A stretch of DNA of 64,000 nt from Amyloporia xantha (GCA_036971615.1 JAYKKR010000022.1:1-64000); one strand, 5' to 3'. Positions 47,577 to 58,705 are shown, numbered from the stretch's first letter. Notes: a model not told the origin generated them from the sequence alone. Made by a program: numbers and translations.

Positions 47577-49398
47577 CACCTGTGGTATCCAAAGTTGTAC
47601 AACAATTGCCCAGGTACCTGGGCTTAGCTCTGTGCACAACTTGGCCAGGGTTTTACAAGGCTTGTAATACAACTGGGCCTGCTGATTGACAATCCACAAA
47701 CCTGCCTAGCCTTTGTACAATGTTAACCTGGTTTGTAAATCCGCATTTTTGACAATTTCAGTTAAATACTGGGCAAGCTTGTAATAAATATAATCATACA
47801 TTTCTGCTGTACAGGTCATATATCATTATATATCATTAAAATCCGCTTATTTCTGCCAATCCATATATGGTAATATCCAATACAGGATTATTATATATCA
47901 TTAGAATCCGCTTGAATGGGCCATTCCAAATATGGTAATAGCCAGTATATACACCATTAGAATTCGTTTGAATGGGCCATTCCAAATATGGTAATATTCA
48001 ATATAGGATTGTTATACATCATTGGGATCCATTTGAATGGGGCAATACAAATATGCAATAAAATGTAGGGTATTATATACCATTAGAAAGCACTTGAATG
48101 GGTCATTCCCAATATGGTAATGGTCCATTTGGGGCTGGCACATCAATAATGATGATTTCGGGGTGGTTATATTTTCATATCGTCGCGTTTGAATCAGTAT
48201 TTTGCATTTTCTGGCTTAATCAGGCAAGCTAGGGGTCTGGAAAAATTATCTGGGATCCTTGGATGATGCTCTACGACTTTCATTTCTACCATATATGGTA
48301 ATATTTCCTTTTTGGAAAGTGTCGGTAGTGCTCATGGGGCTGTACAGCAAGGGAATATCAATGAGAATGTGTATCAGAAGTGGTATAATGTAGTGCAGCA
48401 TGTGGTGTGAATGGCTAGTGAACAGTCGGAGATGGCTATGTAACACAGATGTTCACACGTCTCATCGCTTTTGCTATTTGACAATCAGCCAGTCAGTGCA
48501 CACCATGCACTGCTAATGTTTGAGGTAGATAGTATACTGCACACAGTCAATCACTTGACTGATGAGTGTACTCAACAGTCACTCATATCCAGCTAGCAGT
48601 TGGCAGTCAGTCAGCCAGCCAGCCAGTCAATCAGTCAGTCAGTCAGTCAGTCACAAGTGCGCACTCAGTCACTTTGTCTGCAACTGAAGATGAACTTGAT
48701 GATGTTCAAACATAAGTCTGTACACAAATACACATCTGTTCACACATATTGACAATGACTTGGTCAATAACATAAGTGACTTTTGACCTGAGATCACAGT
48801 GACTGAGTGCGCACTTGTGACTGACTGACTGACTGATTGACTGGCTGGCTGGCTGACTGACTGCCAACTGCTAGCTGGATATGAGTGACTGTTGAGTACA
48901 CTCATCAGTCAAGTGATTGACTGTGTGCAGTATACTATCTACCTCAAACATTAGCAGTGCATGGTGTGCACTGACTGGCTGATTGTCAAATAGCAAAAGC
49001 GATGAGACGTGTGAACATCTGTGTTACATAGCCATCTCCGACTGTTCACTAGCCATTCACACCACATGCTGCACTACATTATACCACTTCTGATACACAT
49101 TCTCATTGATATTCCCTTGCTGTACAGCCCCATGAGCACTACCGACACTTTCCAAAAAAGGAAATATTACCATATATGGTAGAAATGAAAGTCGTAGAGC
49201 ATCATCCAAGGATCCCAGATAATTTTTTCCAGACCCCTAGCTTGCCTGATTAAGCCAGAAAATGCAAAATACTGATTCAAACGCGACGATATGAAAATAT
49301 AACCACCCCCGAAATCATCATTATTGATGTGCCAGCCCCAAATGGACCATTACCATATTGGGAATGACCCATTCAAGTGCTTTCTAATGGTATATAAT
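47577..49398. mobile_element. Foldback element copy 3, left portion
   Basis: The left arm runs from 47577 to about 48672, the loop from 48673 to 48798, then the start of the right arm. At 49398 it is interrupted by the Gypsy element and resumes at 62282. ATGGCGT at 47570-47576 matches 62778-62784. The loop is inverted relative to copies 1 and 2. Confidence 0.9.
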
Positions 49399-49883
49399 TG
49401 TGACGGATACGGTTCAGGGTATACTAAAGATATACGCTTCACTATTCCGCGCCACGTTTGGGACGCGCGAGCCGACCCTCTTCTACGCTCGAAGCTTTCG
49501 CAGTACTTAGCCTCTTCCATATATGTTCATACCTTGTAACACGTGACTCAGTACTTACTTCGCGCGCATCGCAACGTGGAATGTAACTCTTTTACTACTC
49601 CTACTTTTGCGTGACTCTTCGCGCGGCTGGAGTCAGGGTTTCTCTGAGCAGTCTTCACTGCTCTCTTTTCGGTCTCACCGGACTCTCGTCTCGCCTCGAA
49701 GGCGATCGCGACGTCCGATTCGTTCTCGCGGCTCGACTACGTGTCACTCGGACGCGTTCCGTCCAGTGACCCTGCCGCTCTCACTACGACGAGCTCCGAA
49801 AGAGCTCACCAATTTCGAGCTCAGCGTTCAAGAAGATCCGTCCCTCCCTGAATTAGAGAGTGCCATCTCCGCGACCTCTCACA
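49399..49883 (+). repeat. 5' LTR of the Gypsy element (485 bp)
   Basis: It starts TGTGACGGATAC and ends CGACCTCTCACA (TG..CA). It appears identical to the LTR at 61792-62276. The 5-bp direct repeat ATAAT flanks the whole element (49394-49398 and 62277-62281). Confidence 0.95.
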
Positions 49884-49901
49884 TTGGTGGACATTCAGGG
49901 G
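49884..49901 (+). other. Candidate primer-binding site
   Basis: TTGGTGGACATTCAGGGG starts directly after the 5' LTR and includes the TGG expected to pair with a tRNA CCA end. The matching tRNA was not identified. Confidence 0.5.
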
Positions 49902-49953
49902 AGACGGTCCACCTCCTTTCACGCTGTACGCTCCTGCGAATCTTCGCCTATTA

Positions 49954-50553
49954 ATGTCGCCCGGCCTGCCGACGCAACCCCAAAGCGACGAACTGACTAA
50001 TCCCGTCGAGGACGCTTCCGCCGACACCGCTCGACCTGCGCGTCCTTTGTCGCATCTACGACCTGACGCCGTCGCTGCTTCTCCTCCCTTACTCGCTCCT
50101 CACCTCGCGCATCTAGGGAGCGGTTTTCGACCTCTCCCTTCGACCCCGTCTGAAGAGCCTTCGCCAGTCGGGTCTACTCCCGTGCTACTAGGACCTGAAG
50201 ATCTCTCTGATTCGAACCAGTGGAAGAACAGCGCTGAATCGACCCCCGCACGGTTGGCGGACGACCCCTATCGCTTTCCGCAACAGTCACAAACTCCCTT
50301 CTACGTGGCGGGAGATACGGGGGCGAACGCGTTCCGTTCCCCTCATTTCCCTGGAGCTTTTCGTGCGGCCTCTCAGGGACCTAACTTCTCAAGCGAAGTC
50401 CTCGAAAGACCTCGCGACTCTAGCGAGGCGACTCCTTTAGGAGCCGCGGGGATTCGAGTGAATCTCCGGAAGCTACGTCACGCACCTCCCCTTAGGCTCT
50501 ATAGCCGTCATGGAGGAAGGAATCACTGTTTCCCCTCCTCCCGCATCCTCTAA
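49954..50553 (+). CDS. Gypsy leader reading frame (199 codons)
   Basis: An open frame rich in Pro, Ser, Ala and Asp starts MSPGLPTQPQSDE about 70 bp downstream of the LTR. No domain was recognised. It overlaps the start of the next frame by about 44 bp in another phase, so the two may be one protein separated by a frame break. Confidence 0.4.
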   Translation: MSPGLPTQPQSDELTNPVEDASADTARPARPLSHLRPDAVAASPPLLAPHLAHLGSGFRPLPSTPSEEPSPVGSTPVLLGPEDLSDSNQWKNSAESTPARLADDPYRFPQQSQTPFYVAGDTGANAFRSPHFPGAFRAASQGPNFSSEVLERPRDSSEATPLGAAGIRVNLRKLRHAPPLRLYSRHGGRNHCFPSSRIL

Positions 50554-51496
50554 CCCGTCTCCAGTGGAGGAAACACCGTGCGCCGCGCCTCCTAACTCCC
50601 GGGAGGGAACTCCTCGCTCTCATTCCTCGAACGCTTCTGCGAAGTCCCAGGGAAGTCTTCGTTCCCACGTATCCCGCTCGTCCGTGCGAGCCGCCGCTAA
50701 CGCCCCGCTCGAGCGTCGAGCGATTCGAGCCCTGTGTGATGCGAACGGGTTCCTGTTAGAGACTCTCCGCGATAAGGAATCCTCCCTCGACATCTTCGCC
50801 GATCTAGCTGATCCTGATCGCACCGGCACCTATCGCAGCATAGGAGACGAAACGCATGCATTCCTCCTAGAAGAATTCTCGGAACTCCACGTACACGATG
50901 CAGGGAATGCGGTCGGGAAGGAAAAGCGCTACCGGCTCCCTGCTTCGACACTGCGGCGTGTCGAATACTTAACGGACGGACTGGAGAGAGCCGTCAAAGC
51001 TATGTTGCAACTCGAATTCGCTGATAAATCTTGGGAATTCGACCATCACGAGAGGCTATTGTCGATCCTGAAAGGGTGCGAGTCCAAGAGCGTCCTTTGC
51101 GATGCCTTTCAATTGGTCCAACTGCGCGCCGGCAAAGCTTTCGAAATCATTTGTCAACGAAACGACCTCCACTGTGGCCATCCCATGACCAAATCGATAC
51201 CATCTACCGCTTCCGATTTCTACAGCGACTCAAGCGGACCGGAGACTTCCGCTCGCCAACGCCTGGATCGATGGTTGACCCGGACTGACGTCGTCGAGTC
51301 CCTGACCCCGCAATACCGGCACTTGGTAGAACGACGAGCGCTCCACCACGTAGGTAAAGGCAGACCCGTGCCAGCTGAGCTCAGAGACGTACCTTCCAAC
51401 CCGGGCTTAAGGTTTCGAAAGACGGGAATCCCCGGGTCAGTGCGAGAATCGATTTCGCGTTTCCGAACGGAATTCTTCTCCGGGATGCTTCTCTGA
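50510..51496 (+). CDS. Extra Gypsy frame before gag (328 codons)
   Basis: It starts MEEGITVSPPPASS with a Ser/Pro-rich N-terminus, followed by a more globular part (LERRAIRALCDANGFLLETL, then HERLLSILKGCESKS) and ends SGMLL with a stop just before the gag frame. I do not recognise a domain. Ordinary chromoviruses do not have a separate protein here; it may be an extended Gag N-terminus or an accessory protein. Confidence 0.5.
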   Translation: MEEGITVSPPPASSNPSPVEETPCAAPPNSREGTPRSHSSNASAKSQGSLRSHVSRSSVRAAANAPLERRAIRALCDANGFLLETLRDKESSLDIFADLADPDRTGTYRSIGDETHAFLLEEFSELHVHDAGNAVGKEKRYRLPASTLRRVEYLTDGLERAVKAMLQLEFADKSWEFDHHERLLSILKGCESKSVLCDAFQLVQLRAGKAFEIICQRNDLHCGHPMTKSIPSTASDFYSDSSGPETSARQRLDRWLTRTDVVESLTPQYRHLVERRALHHVGKGRPVPAELRDVPSNPGLRFRKTGIPGSVRESISRFRTEFFSGMLL

Positions 51497-51510
51497 ATGA
51501 AGTCGAACAA

Positions 51511-52640
51511 ATGACTCAGATGCTCCCGGAGAACGAGACCATGGCCAGCCAAGAACCGACCCGACCTTCGCCAACTTTATCGAGCGAAAGAGCAGGCCCT
51601 TCTGGCGTATCGGCATCGGCCCCTCCTCATGGAGCGCAACCGGCCGATTCGGTATCCGCGCCCTTGGCCCCTGCTTCGGACGCCCTTAGTTACGAAACTC
51701 TGCCTCCTTCGGGCCCGCAAGCAGAATCGAATCGCGTCGCTACTCCCCCTATTCTCGAATCGATCCCCCCTGGAGTGACTGTCCGGTCCAGTCTTAATCA
51801 ACGTTCAAGTTTCGGCAACCCCGAATTTACGCTACCACCGTCAAAGCCTGCTAACCTTACCCACCGTCCGAGAGTTGCCCCAGATGGCCCCTGGCGAAAC
51901 CTAGGAACTTCACTTTCGGAAGATCCCCCTCGACGAGTCACCTTCGGAGAAGTACGGTCCCGGGACGACTCCCACGTCAGGACGGTGGGGGAACAATCGC
52001 AGATTCCTTCCGAAGCGACCCCCGCGATCGACCCCTCGCTAAACTCTCGTCGGAAATCTGGTCCTTTGCCTCGAGGTCTCTCAGCGGCGTTCCCGGCAAC
52101 TCACGCGTTTGATTCAGTCAGAAACTTGGTCTACCCGCAGGACGAGCGAGAACCTCCTCCTTCGGTCAGTATGGGGCCTTCTAGGACCCCCACGAGAGCG
52201 TTCGATGGCCGAACCTCTCAACCTGGATTGCAAGGGCCGACGTTCGCTAACCGAGCTCCGCCTGCGCACTCAGACTCTCCTCCATCTGATCTTCCTCCGC
52301 CGGAACGATCGCGAGCTCCCTATTCTTTCGCGGCGCCTCCCTATCGTCAGAATCAAACGGCCACCGGTCCTCAAGTCTACGAGAATTCCAGTCGGAAAGC
52401 CAATTCGTACGTGTACGTTCCTCCTTCCCGTCCACCTCCGGCGGATCAAGGAGGGACCGGCGCTCCCCCTAGAGGTCCTCCCATGCGTCCTCACCAGCCT
52501 TACCCAGCAGGGTCGCCCTCAGGAGGCGGAGGAGGCCCTCCCCACGGCGGAGGCCCGCCAGGAAGCGGTGGCCCTTCGGGCGGTGGAGGCCCCCAAGTGG
52601 TGGAGGTCCCCGGGCGGTGGAGGCCCTCCAGGCGGTGGAC
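51511..52640 (+). CDS. Gypsy gag, Pro/Gly-rich N-terminal part
   Basis: The frame starting at 51511 (MTQMLPENETMASQ) is rich in Pro, Ser and Arg and reaches a Gly/Pro run at about 52500-52600 (SPSGGGGGPPHGGGPP). There the frame slips in C- and G-rich runs, so the capsid-like part continues in the pol frame. The open reading of the pol frame upstream of about 52640 is a shadow of this region. Confidence 0.55.
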
Positions 52641-55600
52641 CACCTTACGGTTCCTCCGCGTTGGACCCTTCGAACTACCCGACGATAGTGATCAATCACT
52701 ACCCTTCGCCGCGAGAACAAAACCCCCGTCTCGACCTCAAATACTCGAAGGACTCTGTGCCCGAGTGGGACGGAGAACTGAGTTCCATTCTCACGTACAT
52801 AAGGGATATGAACGTCCTTGCGGATCTTAGTCCCACTATGCCTCGGGACATCGCGCTCATTGCTCCCACTAGGTTCACCAAAGGAGCTAAGCGTTGGTGG
52901 ACTCTGCTCGACGCGAGGGTCAGACTGGCTTACTTGACGGACTGGTCCGCTATGCTGGAGGGAATTAGGGTGCACTTCTTCACGTATAATTTCCAACGGA
53001 AGCTGCGGTCTATATACGAGGTTCAACGCTTTAGGCAGCCCGGACACCTCCTCGAATCGCCTCTGGACTTCGTGGAGAGACGCTTGCTTTACCATCGACA
53101 CGTCTCCCCGACGGCGAACGGCGCCCTGGACGAGATAGCAGCTATCCTTCAAAACGCTCCTCCGACCTGGTCCACCGTCCTGACGGCGGACAGTCTCGTC
53201 ACCATCGCCGCGTTCTTAGCGGAAGTTCAAGACAAGACCGATCAGCTCGTGGCGTTCGCGGCCCTTGACTCGAGTCTCCATTCAGGAGTAAAGGAGCGGG
53301 ACTTCGAACCGAAGCCACGATCTCGCCCTTTCCGACGCCGAGCCTACGCCGTGGAAGGAGAAGCGGACCCGGAACCGCCGGAAGGGCCGAGCTCCCCGAC
53401 TTTGTCTTCTTCCTCCCTGGTAGTAGATGATGACGCGGAAGTTCTAGCTATTACCCGCGATCGACCGTCGAAGAAAGCCGAGAATACTTCTCGCCCGAAT
53501 GCTCGACGACCCCCTCCCGGAGGTTACGCCTATCCAGCTAATAATTCCGTGATAAGCAAGGTGGCCCCTCCTGGTCCATGTCGTGTATGCGGTAGCCCTA
53601 ACCACTGGGACCGGGAATGCCCTCATTGGAATGAATATCGTTTGCGCAGGTCCGCGAACCTATTAACGGCTGAACATGACACGGACCCCGCTGAAAACAA
53701 AGACTATGAAGTAGCTTTTGTAGCTTACGTCCGTAGTCAGAATTCATCTCTTTGGTGCGCGTCGTGGACGGATAGCCGTCAGCTCGAAGGTGAAATTCTA
53801 CGAGTCGAATCGCAGCTACGAAAATCAGCGTTCCAAGCCCGCTGCGAAGATGGTGATGAGCCGGAATACACTCGAAAAGAAAGTCTTCCTTCTGATAGCC
53901 CGCACATTCTCCTGGGCCCGGGAGACGAGGATCCTACGGAAGGGGATGATCTCCTGACTCGACTAGCAGAAGCGTTAGCAGTAGACGGCTCAATCGTACC
54001 AGAATCCGACTGTGTTCCCCCTACCGTTTCAGCTGCCTCTGCGGAAACCGTCGCGTCGGGAAATCGCGAGACACCAAGTAAAGATGCAGGTCTCCCTCCT
54101 CCCGTTCCGCCCAAAATCGTACCTCTGCGGCGGGTTAGGGATCCTCCTCCGGGACACTCGACGGTGGGGGTCTCGGCGCTCTCGTTCGAAGTTCGATTCG
54201 GCCATTTGGACAACCCCAAGATCCTTTGCCGAGCTGACTCGGGCGCTGACATTTCCTTAGTCTCTCGCGAATACTTGGAAAGCCTCCCGGCCGCTTCTCG
54301 GCCAGTTATAAGGCAAGGCTTACGGATGAATCTATTCCAACTAACCAACGGGTTCAAAATCACCGGCTACGTACAAGTACCGATTCTGGTGGAAACCCTA
54401 GAAGGAGACTTCCTGGAAATGTTAGCTGAATGCTACGTGGTGCCAGGGATGACTTCCTCTCTTTTATTAGGTGAGGATTTTCACGTAAACTACGAACTAA
54501 GTGTTTTGCGTAGCGTACAGGAGGGATCCGTTATTCGAGTCGGCCGCACCGGTTATACGATACCTGCCTCGTCTTCCGCTCCAAAAGAACGACCCGACCT
54601 CCGTGTATACGGCAGGGGGGCAGAGGCTAGCTATGTGCGAGCGAAGTCCCACCGACGAAATCAGAACAGGAAGCGGCGCGATCGCCTCAAAGCGGAACGA
54701 CCTTCGGCCCACGCCGCTAGAGACGTGCGCATATCCCCGCACTCTTGCGCGCCCGTTCCGGTCGACGTCTCTTTCGCGAAGAGGACCAATTGGCTCGTAG
54801 AAAAGACGGTGCTAGGCCAACCCGACGGCTCCTTCCTCCTCACCACGCCTACTATTATCGACGAGAAACATCCTTTTGTTCCGGTCACCAATCCCACCGA
54901 CCGACCAGTCATCATTCGGAGGGGCGAAGCCTTGGGTGAACTACAAGTACCGGATGACTGGTTCGAGAAGCCTACGCCCGAGCTGGCTGCGCACGCGCAT
55001 TCCGTGCAAGCCTATATTCGAGGACAACTCGCCAAGAGTGACTTCGTTCCGGCTCCAGCCTCCGAATCCTCTTCTCCGGAAGCTAGTTCGGAGAACTGGA
55101 AGGTCAGAGAGGAAGAGGGCGAGACCCACTGGGGGCCTAACACCGCTGAGACCCCTGATCCCACTATCTTTCCCTCAGACGGCTTCGAACAGACGTTGGA
55201 CATCGGCCCGGAATGGCCTGCCGAGGAACGTGCCGCGTTAGTAGCAATGCTGAAACGGCGACAAGCTGCCTTCGCTTTCGATGGTCGACTGGGCTGCAAC
55301 CCCACCGAGGTCACTATCGACGTGGCTGAAGGGACCAGACCGATCTCTCTACCTATGTACTCCGCCTCCCCGGCCAAGAGGGAAGTAATCGACAAACAAC
55401 ACGACTCTTGGTTGGCTCTCGACGTTATCGAGCCGTCTCACAGCCCTTGGGCGGCTCCTGTCCTCATCGCCTACCGTAACGGGAAGCCCCGCCTCTGCGT
55501 CGACTACCGCCGCCTCAACGCTGTGTCTATCCCGGACGAGTTCCCTATCCCGCGCCAGTCTGAGATACTTCAAGCTCTGTCGGGAGCGCAAGTACTGACT

Positions 55601-58252
55601 TCCTTAGACGCTCTTTCGGGATTCACACAGCTCACCGTCGCCGGAAAAGATAGGGAGAAGACAGCCTTTCGCACTCACCGTGGACTCTTCCAGTTCAAGC
55701 GTCTTCCCTTTGGGCTTCGTAACGGGCCCTCAGCGTTTCAACGCGTTATGCAAGGCGTCCTGGCCCCCTACTTATGGCTGTTTACTCTCGTTTACATCGA
55801 CGACATAGTGGTCTTTTCGAAGTCTTGGGAAGAACACGTAGGACATCTAGACCTCGTTCTCCAAGCTGTGATACAATCTGGCATTACCTTATCTCCATCC
55901 AAGTGTCATTTCGGTTACACATCCATCCTCTTGCTCGGACAGAAGGTCTCTAGGCTTGGTTTCTCTACGCACGAAGAGAAGGTGGAGGCTATAGTGCAAC
56001 TGGCTCGCCCCGCTAAAGTATCTGAGTTACAGACGTTTCTGGGAATGGTGGTGTATTTCTCCGCCTACATCCCGTATTTCTCCTTTATCGTCTCCCCCTT
56101 ATTCGAATTGCTCAGGAAGGATAAAAAATGGGAATGGACCGCGAAGTGCGAAGTGGCTTGGGAACAAGCCAAGATTGCGCTCCAATCCGCGCCCGTTCTC
56201 GCCCACGCCGCCGCGGGAGGTATTTACAGACTATATTCGGACGCCTCGGATATCGCGCTAGGCTGTTGCCTGCAACAAGTTCAGACTCTCGCGATCCGAG
56301 ATCTGACGGGCACGCGGGTCTACGAGAGGTTACGCAAAGCGTTTGATGCCAAACTTCCCGTTCCGAGATTGGTAACTCCTATCTCGTCGAAATTCGACGA
56401 CTCGGGACCCCTCCCGATATGGGCCGCCGAATTCGACGATACTATCGTGTACGTCGAACGGGTCGTAGCTTATTGGAGCCGATCGTGTAAACCCGCTGAA
56501 AGGAACTACTCTGCCACCGAAAGAGAAGCCCTCGCCGCCAAGGAGGGGCTCGTACACTTTCAGCCGTTTATCGAGGGAGAAAGGGTTATACTCATTACGG
56601 ACCATGCCGCTCTTCAATGGGCACGCACTTACGAGAACGCTAATCGACGATTAGCAGCGTGGGGGGCCGTTTTCGCGGCCTATCTTCCCTGTCTCGACAT
56701 CGTACACCGAGCGGGACGAGTTCATTCGAACGTCGACCCTTTATCTCGCCTTCCACGACTACCTCCTCCCCATGATTCTCCGCGGGCGGACCGATCCGCC
56801 CCTATCGTTACGGACCAAAAGATACCGGCTACGCTCGAAGAACTCGCGTCGAAATCCCCAGCCCGCCGGATGGCTCACTCCGCTAACTCAGTTGCGAACT
56901 GGGAGGACGTCCTCGAAGACACCCCGTTCGCGGCCGATATGGACGCCGCCTCCGTTTCCGACGCCTCGCTTGGATCCTCGCGTTGTTACGAAACTGCCGC
57001 TACGTCGAATAGTGGAGCGAACGAAGGCCGTTCCTCCTCCCCTGTCGCGGTCTATTCCTGCGCCACCCAAGTTGGAGAGGGAGCGTCTGAGAGCCAGACC
57101 TCCCCCGCCTGCGCGTTCGCTACTCCCGCTACACGGGATGACGTCCCAGACGACGGATCGACCACCAAGATCCTTGTACACCTCAGCCGGGATCTCCTCG
57201 ATCGGTACGTGGAAGGATACAAAAAGGACCCGTTTTTCCGCACGAAATGGAATAACGCTGGGAAGGCCGGGGTTCCTTTCTTCTCTGGTCAATGCTTCTT
57301 CCGGGGAGGAGACGACCTCCTATACTTCCGATCGGGGAAAGAAGCTGCGCGACTCTGCGTGCCACGGTCAGAGGTTTTTCCCTTACTAGCCCGAATCCAC
57401 GATTCTCCCTTCGAATCCGCTCACGAGGGACCCTTCAAACTCGCGCTCCGAATCACCCAGCGGTTCTTTTGGCCCTCTTTGCGGCAGGACGTCCAGTACT
57501 ACGTGAAATCATGCGACGTTTGCCAGAAAGTCAAAACGGATCACCGAGCGAAGGCCGGGTTACTGAGGCCCAATCCAGTGCCGGACCGACCCTACGAGTG
57601 GGTTTCATTCGACCTCATTACGGGCCTCCCCGAATCTGAAGGGTACGACGCCGTATTCGTAACAGTCGACCGCTGCACCAAGCACGCGCAGTTTCTGCCG
57701 TGCAAGGGCACTCTTTCGAAAGAAGAATTCGCTAAGCTATTCGTGGACCAGGTTATCTACAAGTTCGGCATTCCCGATCATATCATCGCGGATCGGGACG
57801 CGCGGTGGACGTCGGATTTCTGGAGGAATGTTGCGAAGGAATTGGGTATTCACCTTAGCCTCTCTTCCTCTCATCACCCGCAGCACGACGGACAAACAGA
57901 AATAGTCAATCAACAACTCGAGACGATGCTCCGCGCCTATACGCAAGGCGATCGCCGGGGTTGGGCGAAATGGCTTTTTCCGCTCGCGCATGCGTACAAC
58001 TCGTCCGTCCACTCAACTACAGGGTATTCACCTTACTTTCTCCTTTACGGGTTCAATCCTAAGGGAGGAGCCGACTTTCTATCTTCTGAAAACCAGTATG
58101 AGCCCCGACCGAGCCTACCCGCAGAATCCGCGAACGACTTCGTCCTCGGAATGGAGTTGCATCGTCGCAAGGCGAGAGATTCCATTACGATGGCTCAGCA
58201 ACGAGCGGCGGTGCAGTACAACAAGGGAAGGAGAGACGAAACCTTCCCGTAG
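52640..58252 (+). CDS. Gypsy Gag-Pol polyprotein
   Basis: One open frame holds, in order: a retrotransposon Gag-like region (52690-53300, VPEWDGELSSIL and ALIAPTRFTKGAKRWW); a CCHC knuckle at 53579-53620 (CRVCGSPNHWDREC); an aspartic protease motif DSGAD near 54235; reverse transcriptase with the YIDDIV motif near 55793; RNase H (YSDASDIALG near 56230, then ATEREALAAKEG and ITDHAALQW); integrase with an HHCC zinc site (57395-57530, CDVCQ), and core Asp, Asp, Glu residues in FDLITG, ADRDARW and QTEIVNQQ. The frame ends at a stop at 58250 caused by a one-base loss; a one-base gain near 58311 returns to the original frame. All catalytic motifs look intact by eye. Confidence 0.88.
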   Translation, partial: PPYGSSALDPSNYPTIVINHYPSPREQNPRLDLKYSKDSVPEWDGELSSILTYIRDMNVLADLSPTMPRDIALIAPTRFTKGAKRWWTLLDARVRLAYLTDWSAMLEGIRVHFFTYNFQRKLRSIYEVQRFRQPGHLLESPLDFVERRLLYHRHVSPTANGALDEIAAILQNAPPTWSTVLTADSLVTIAAFLAEVQDKTDQLVAFAALDSSLHSGVKERDFEPKPRSRPFRRRAYAVEGEADPEPPEGPSSPTLSSSSLVVDDDAEVLAITRDRPSKKAENTSRPNARRPPPGGYAYPANNSVISKVAPPGPCRVCGSPNHWDRECPHWNEYRLRRSANLLTAEHDTDPAENKDYEVAFVAYVRSQNSSLWCASWTDSRQLEGEILRVESQLRKSAFQARCEDGDEPEYTRKESLPSDSPHILLGPGDEDPTEGDDLLTRLAEALAVDGSIVPESDCVPPTVSAASAETVASGNRETPSKDAGLPPPVPPKIVPLRRVRDPPPGHSTVGVSALSFEVRFGHLDNPKILCRADSGADISLVSREYLESLPAASRPVIRQGLRMNLFQLTNGFKITGYVQVPILVETLEGDFLEMLAECYVVPGMTSSLLLGEDFHVNYELSVLRSVQEGSVIRVGRTGYTIPASSSAPKERPDLRVYGRGAEASYVRAKSHRRNQNRKRRDRLKAERPSAHAARDVRISPHSCAPVPVDVSFAKRTNWLVEKTVLGQPDGSFLLTTPTIIDEKHPFVPVTNPTDRPVIIRRGEALGELQVPDDWFEKPTPELAAHAHSVQAYIRGQLAKSDFVPAPASESSSPEASSENWKVREEEGETHWGPNTAETPDPTIFPSDGFEQTLDIGPEWPAEERAALVAMLKRRQAAFAFDGRLGCNPTEVTIDVAEGTRPISLPMYSASPAKREVIDKQHDSWLALDVIEPSHSPWAAPVLIAYRNGKPRLCVDYRRLNAVSIPDEFPIPRQSEILQALSGAQVLTSLDALSGFTQLTVAGKDREKTAFRTHRGLFQFKRLPFGLRNGPSAFQRVMQGVLAPYLWLFTLVYIDDIVVFSKSWEEHVGHLDLVLQAVIQSGITLSPSKCHFGYTSILLLGQKVSRLGFSTHEEKVEAIVQLARPAKVSELQTFLGMVVYFSAYIPYFSFIVSPLFELLRKDKKWEWTAKCEVAWEQAKIALQSAPVLAHAAAGGIYRLYSDASDIALGCCLQQVQTLAIRDLTGTRVYERLRKAFDAKLPVPRLVTPISSKFDDSGPLPIWAAEFDDTIVYVERVVAYWSRSCKPAERNYSATEREALAAKEGLVHFQPFIEGERVILITDHAALQWARTYENANRRLAAWGAVFAAYLPCLDIVHRAGRVHSNVDPLSRLPRLPPPHDSPRADRSAPIVTDQKIPATLEELASKSPARRMAHSANSVANWEDVLEDTPFAADMDAASVSDASLGSSRCYETAATSNSGANEGRSSSPVAVYSCATQVGEGASESQTSPACAFATPATRDDVPDDGSTTKILVHLSRDLLDRYVEGYKKDPFFRTKWNNAGKAGVPFFSGQCFFRGGDDLLYFRSGKEAARLCVPRSEVFPLLARIHDSPFESAHEGPFKLALRITQRFFWPSLRQDVQYYVKSCDVCQKVKTDHRAKAGLLRPNPVPDRPYEWVSFDLITGLPESEGYDAVFVTVDRCTKHAQFLPCKGTLSKEEFAKLFVDQVIYKFGIPDHIIADRDARWTSDFWRNVAKELGIHLSLSSSHHPQHDGQTEIVNQQLETMLRAYTQGDRRGWAKWLFPLAHAYNSSVHSTTGYSPYFLLYGFNPKGGADFLSSENQYEPRPSLPAESANDFVLGMELHRRKARDSITMAQQRAAVQYNKGRRDETFP

Positions 58253-58327
58253 GTTGCAAAGTGTTACTTAATCCTCATAGCCTCGAACTCGTGGACGTCA
58301 AAGGCACTGGGAAAGCTCGTCCAGCGT

Positions 58328-58705
58328 ATGCTGGGTCCCTTCACCGTGCAAGAAAAGATCAATCCTCTGGTTTATCGGCTTTCCATACCCGACACTTACC
58401 CGATGCACCCGGTCGTTAATATTCAGCACCTCAGGCGCTACCACGAACCTGACATCGATCGCCAAGGCGAAATTGATCGCCCCATCCTCCCGGATCCTAG
58501 GGGTTCGGAATGGAGAGCGTCCGAAGAGTACGAAGTCGATCGAATCGTAGCCTGGAGGAGGAACCGGGCGAAGCGCAACGCCGTGGAATACCTCGTTCGG
58601 TGGAAAGGGTATGGGCCCAGTGAGGACACCTGGCAGACCGCGAGAGACCTGCGGAACGCTCACGAGATTCTTCGAGAGTTTCGTAGACTCCACGGGCTAC
58701 GCTAA
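58328..58705 (+). CDS. Gypsy integrase tail with chromodomain
   Basis: After the frame breaks near 58250 and 58311, the reading MLGPFTVQEKINP continues the integrase C-terminus. It is followed by a chromodomain at about 58525-58690 (EEYEVDRIVAW, EYLVRWKGYGPSEDTW). Chromodomains of this kind target integration to heterochromatin in chromoviruses. Confidence 0.85.
   Translation: MLGPFTVQEKINPLVYRLSIPDTYPMHPVVNIQHLRRYHEPDIDRQGEIDRPILPDPRGSEWRASEEYEVDRIVAWRRNRAKRNAVEYLVRWKGYGPSEDTWQTARDLRNAHEILREFRRLHGLR

Noticed and set aside
39651..49130. Identical short frames in the foldback copies (for example MLHSRLRLFTSHSH)
   Set aside because: They lie in the inverted arms and occur in every arm because the DNA is repeated; no longer frame or motif supports a protein.
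52109..52640. N-terminal 170 codons of the long Gypsy frame as true protein
   Set aside because: The overlapping frame from 51511 has the Pro/Gly-rich composition expected for this region; the other reading has random-like composition until about 52640.
52469..53152. A 227-codon minus-strand frame opposite the Gag region
   Set aside because: It is antisense to a well-supported coding region with codon bias that opens the reverse frame; no motif is present.
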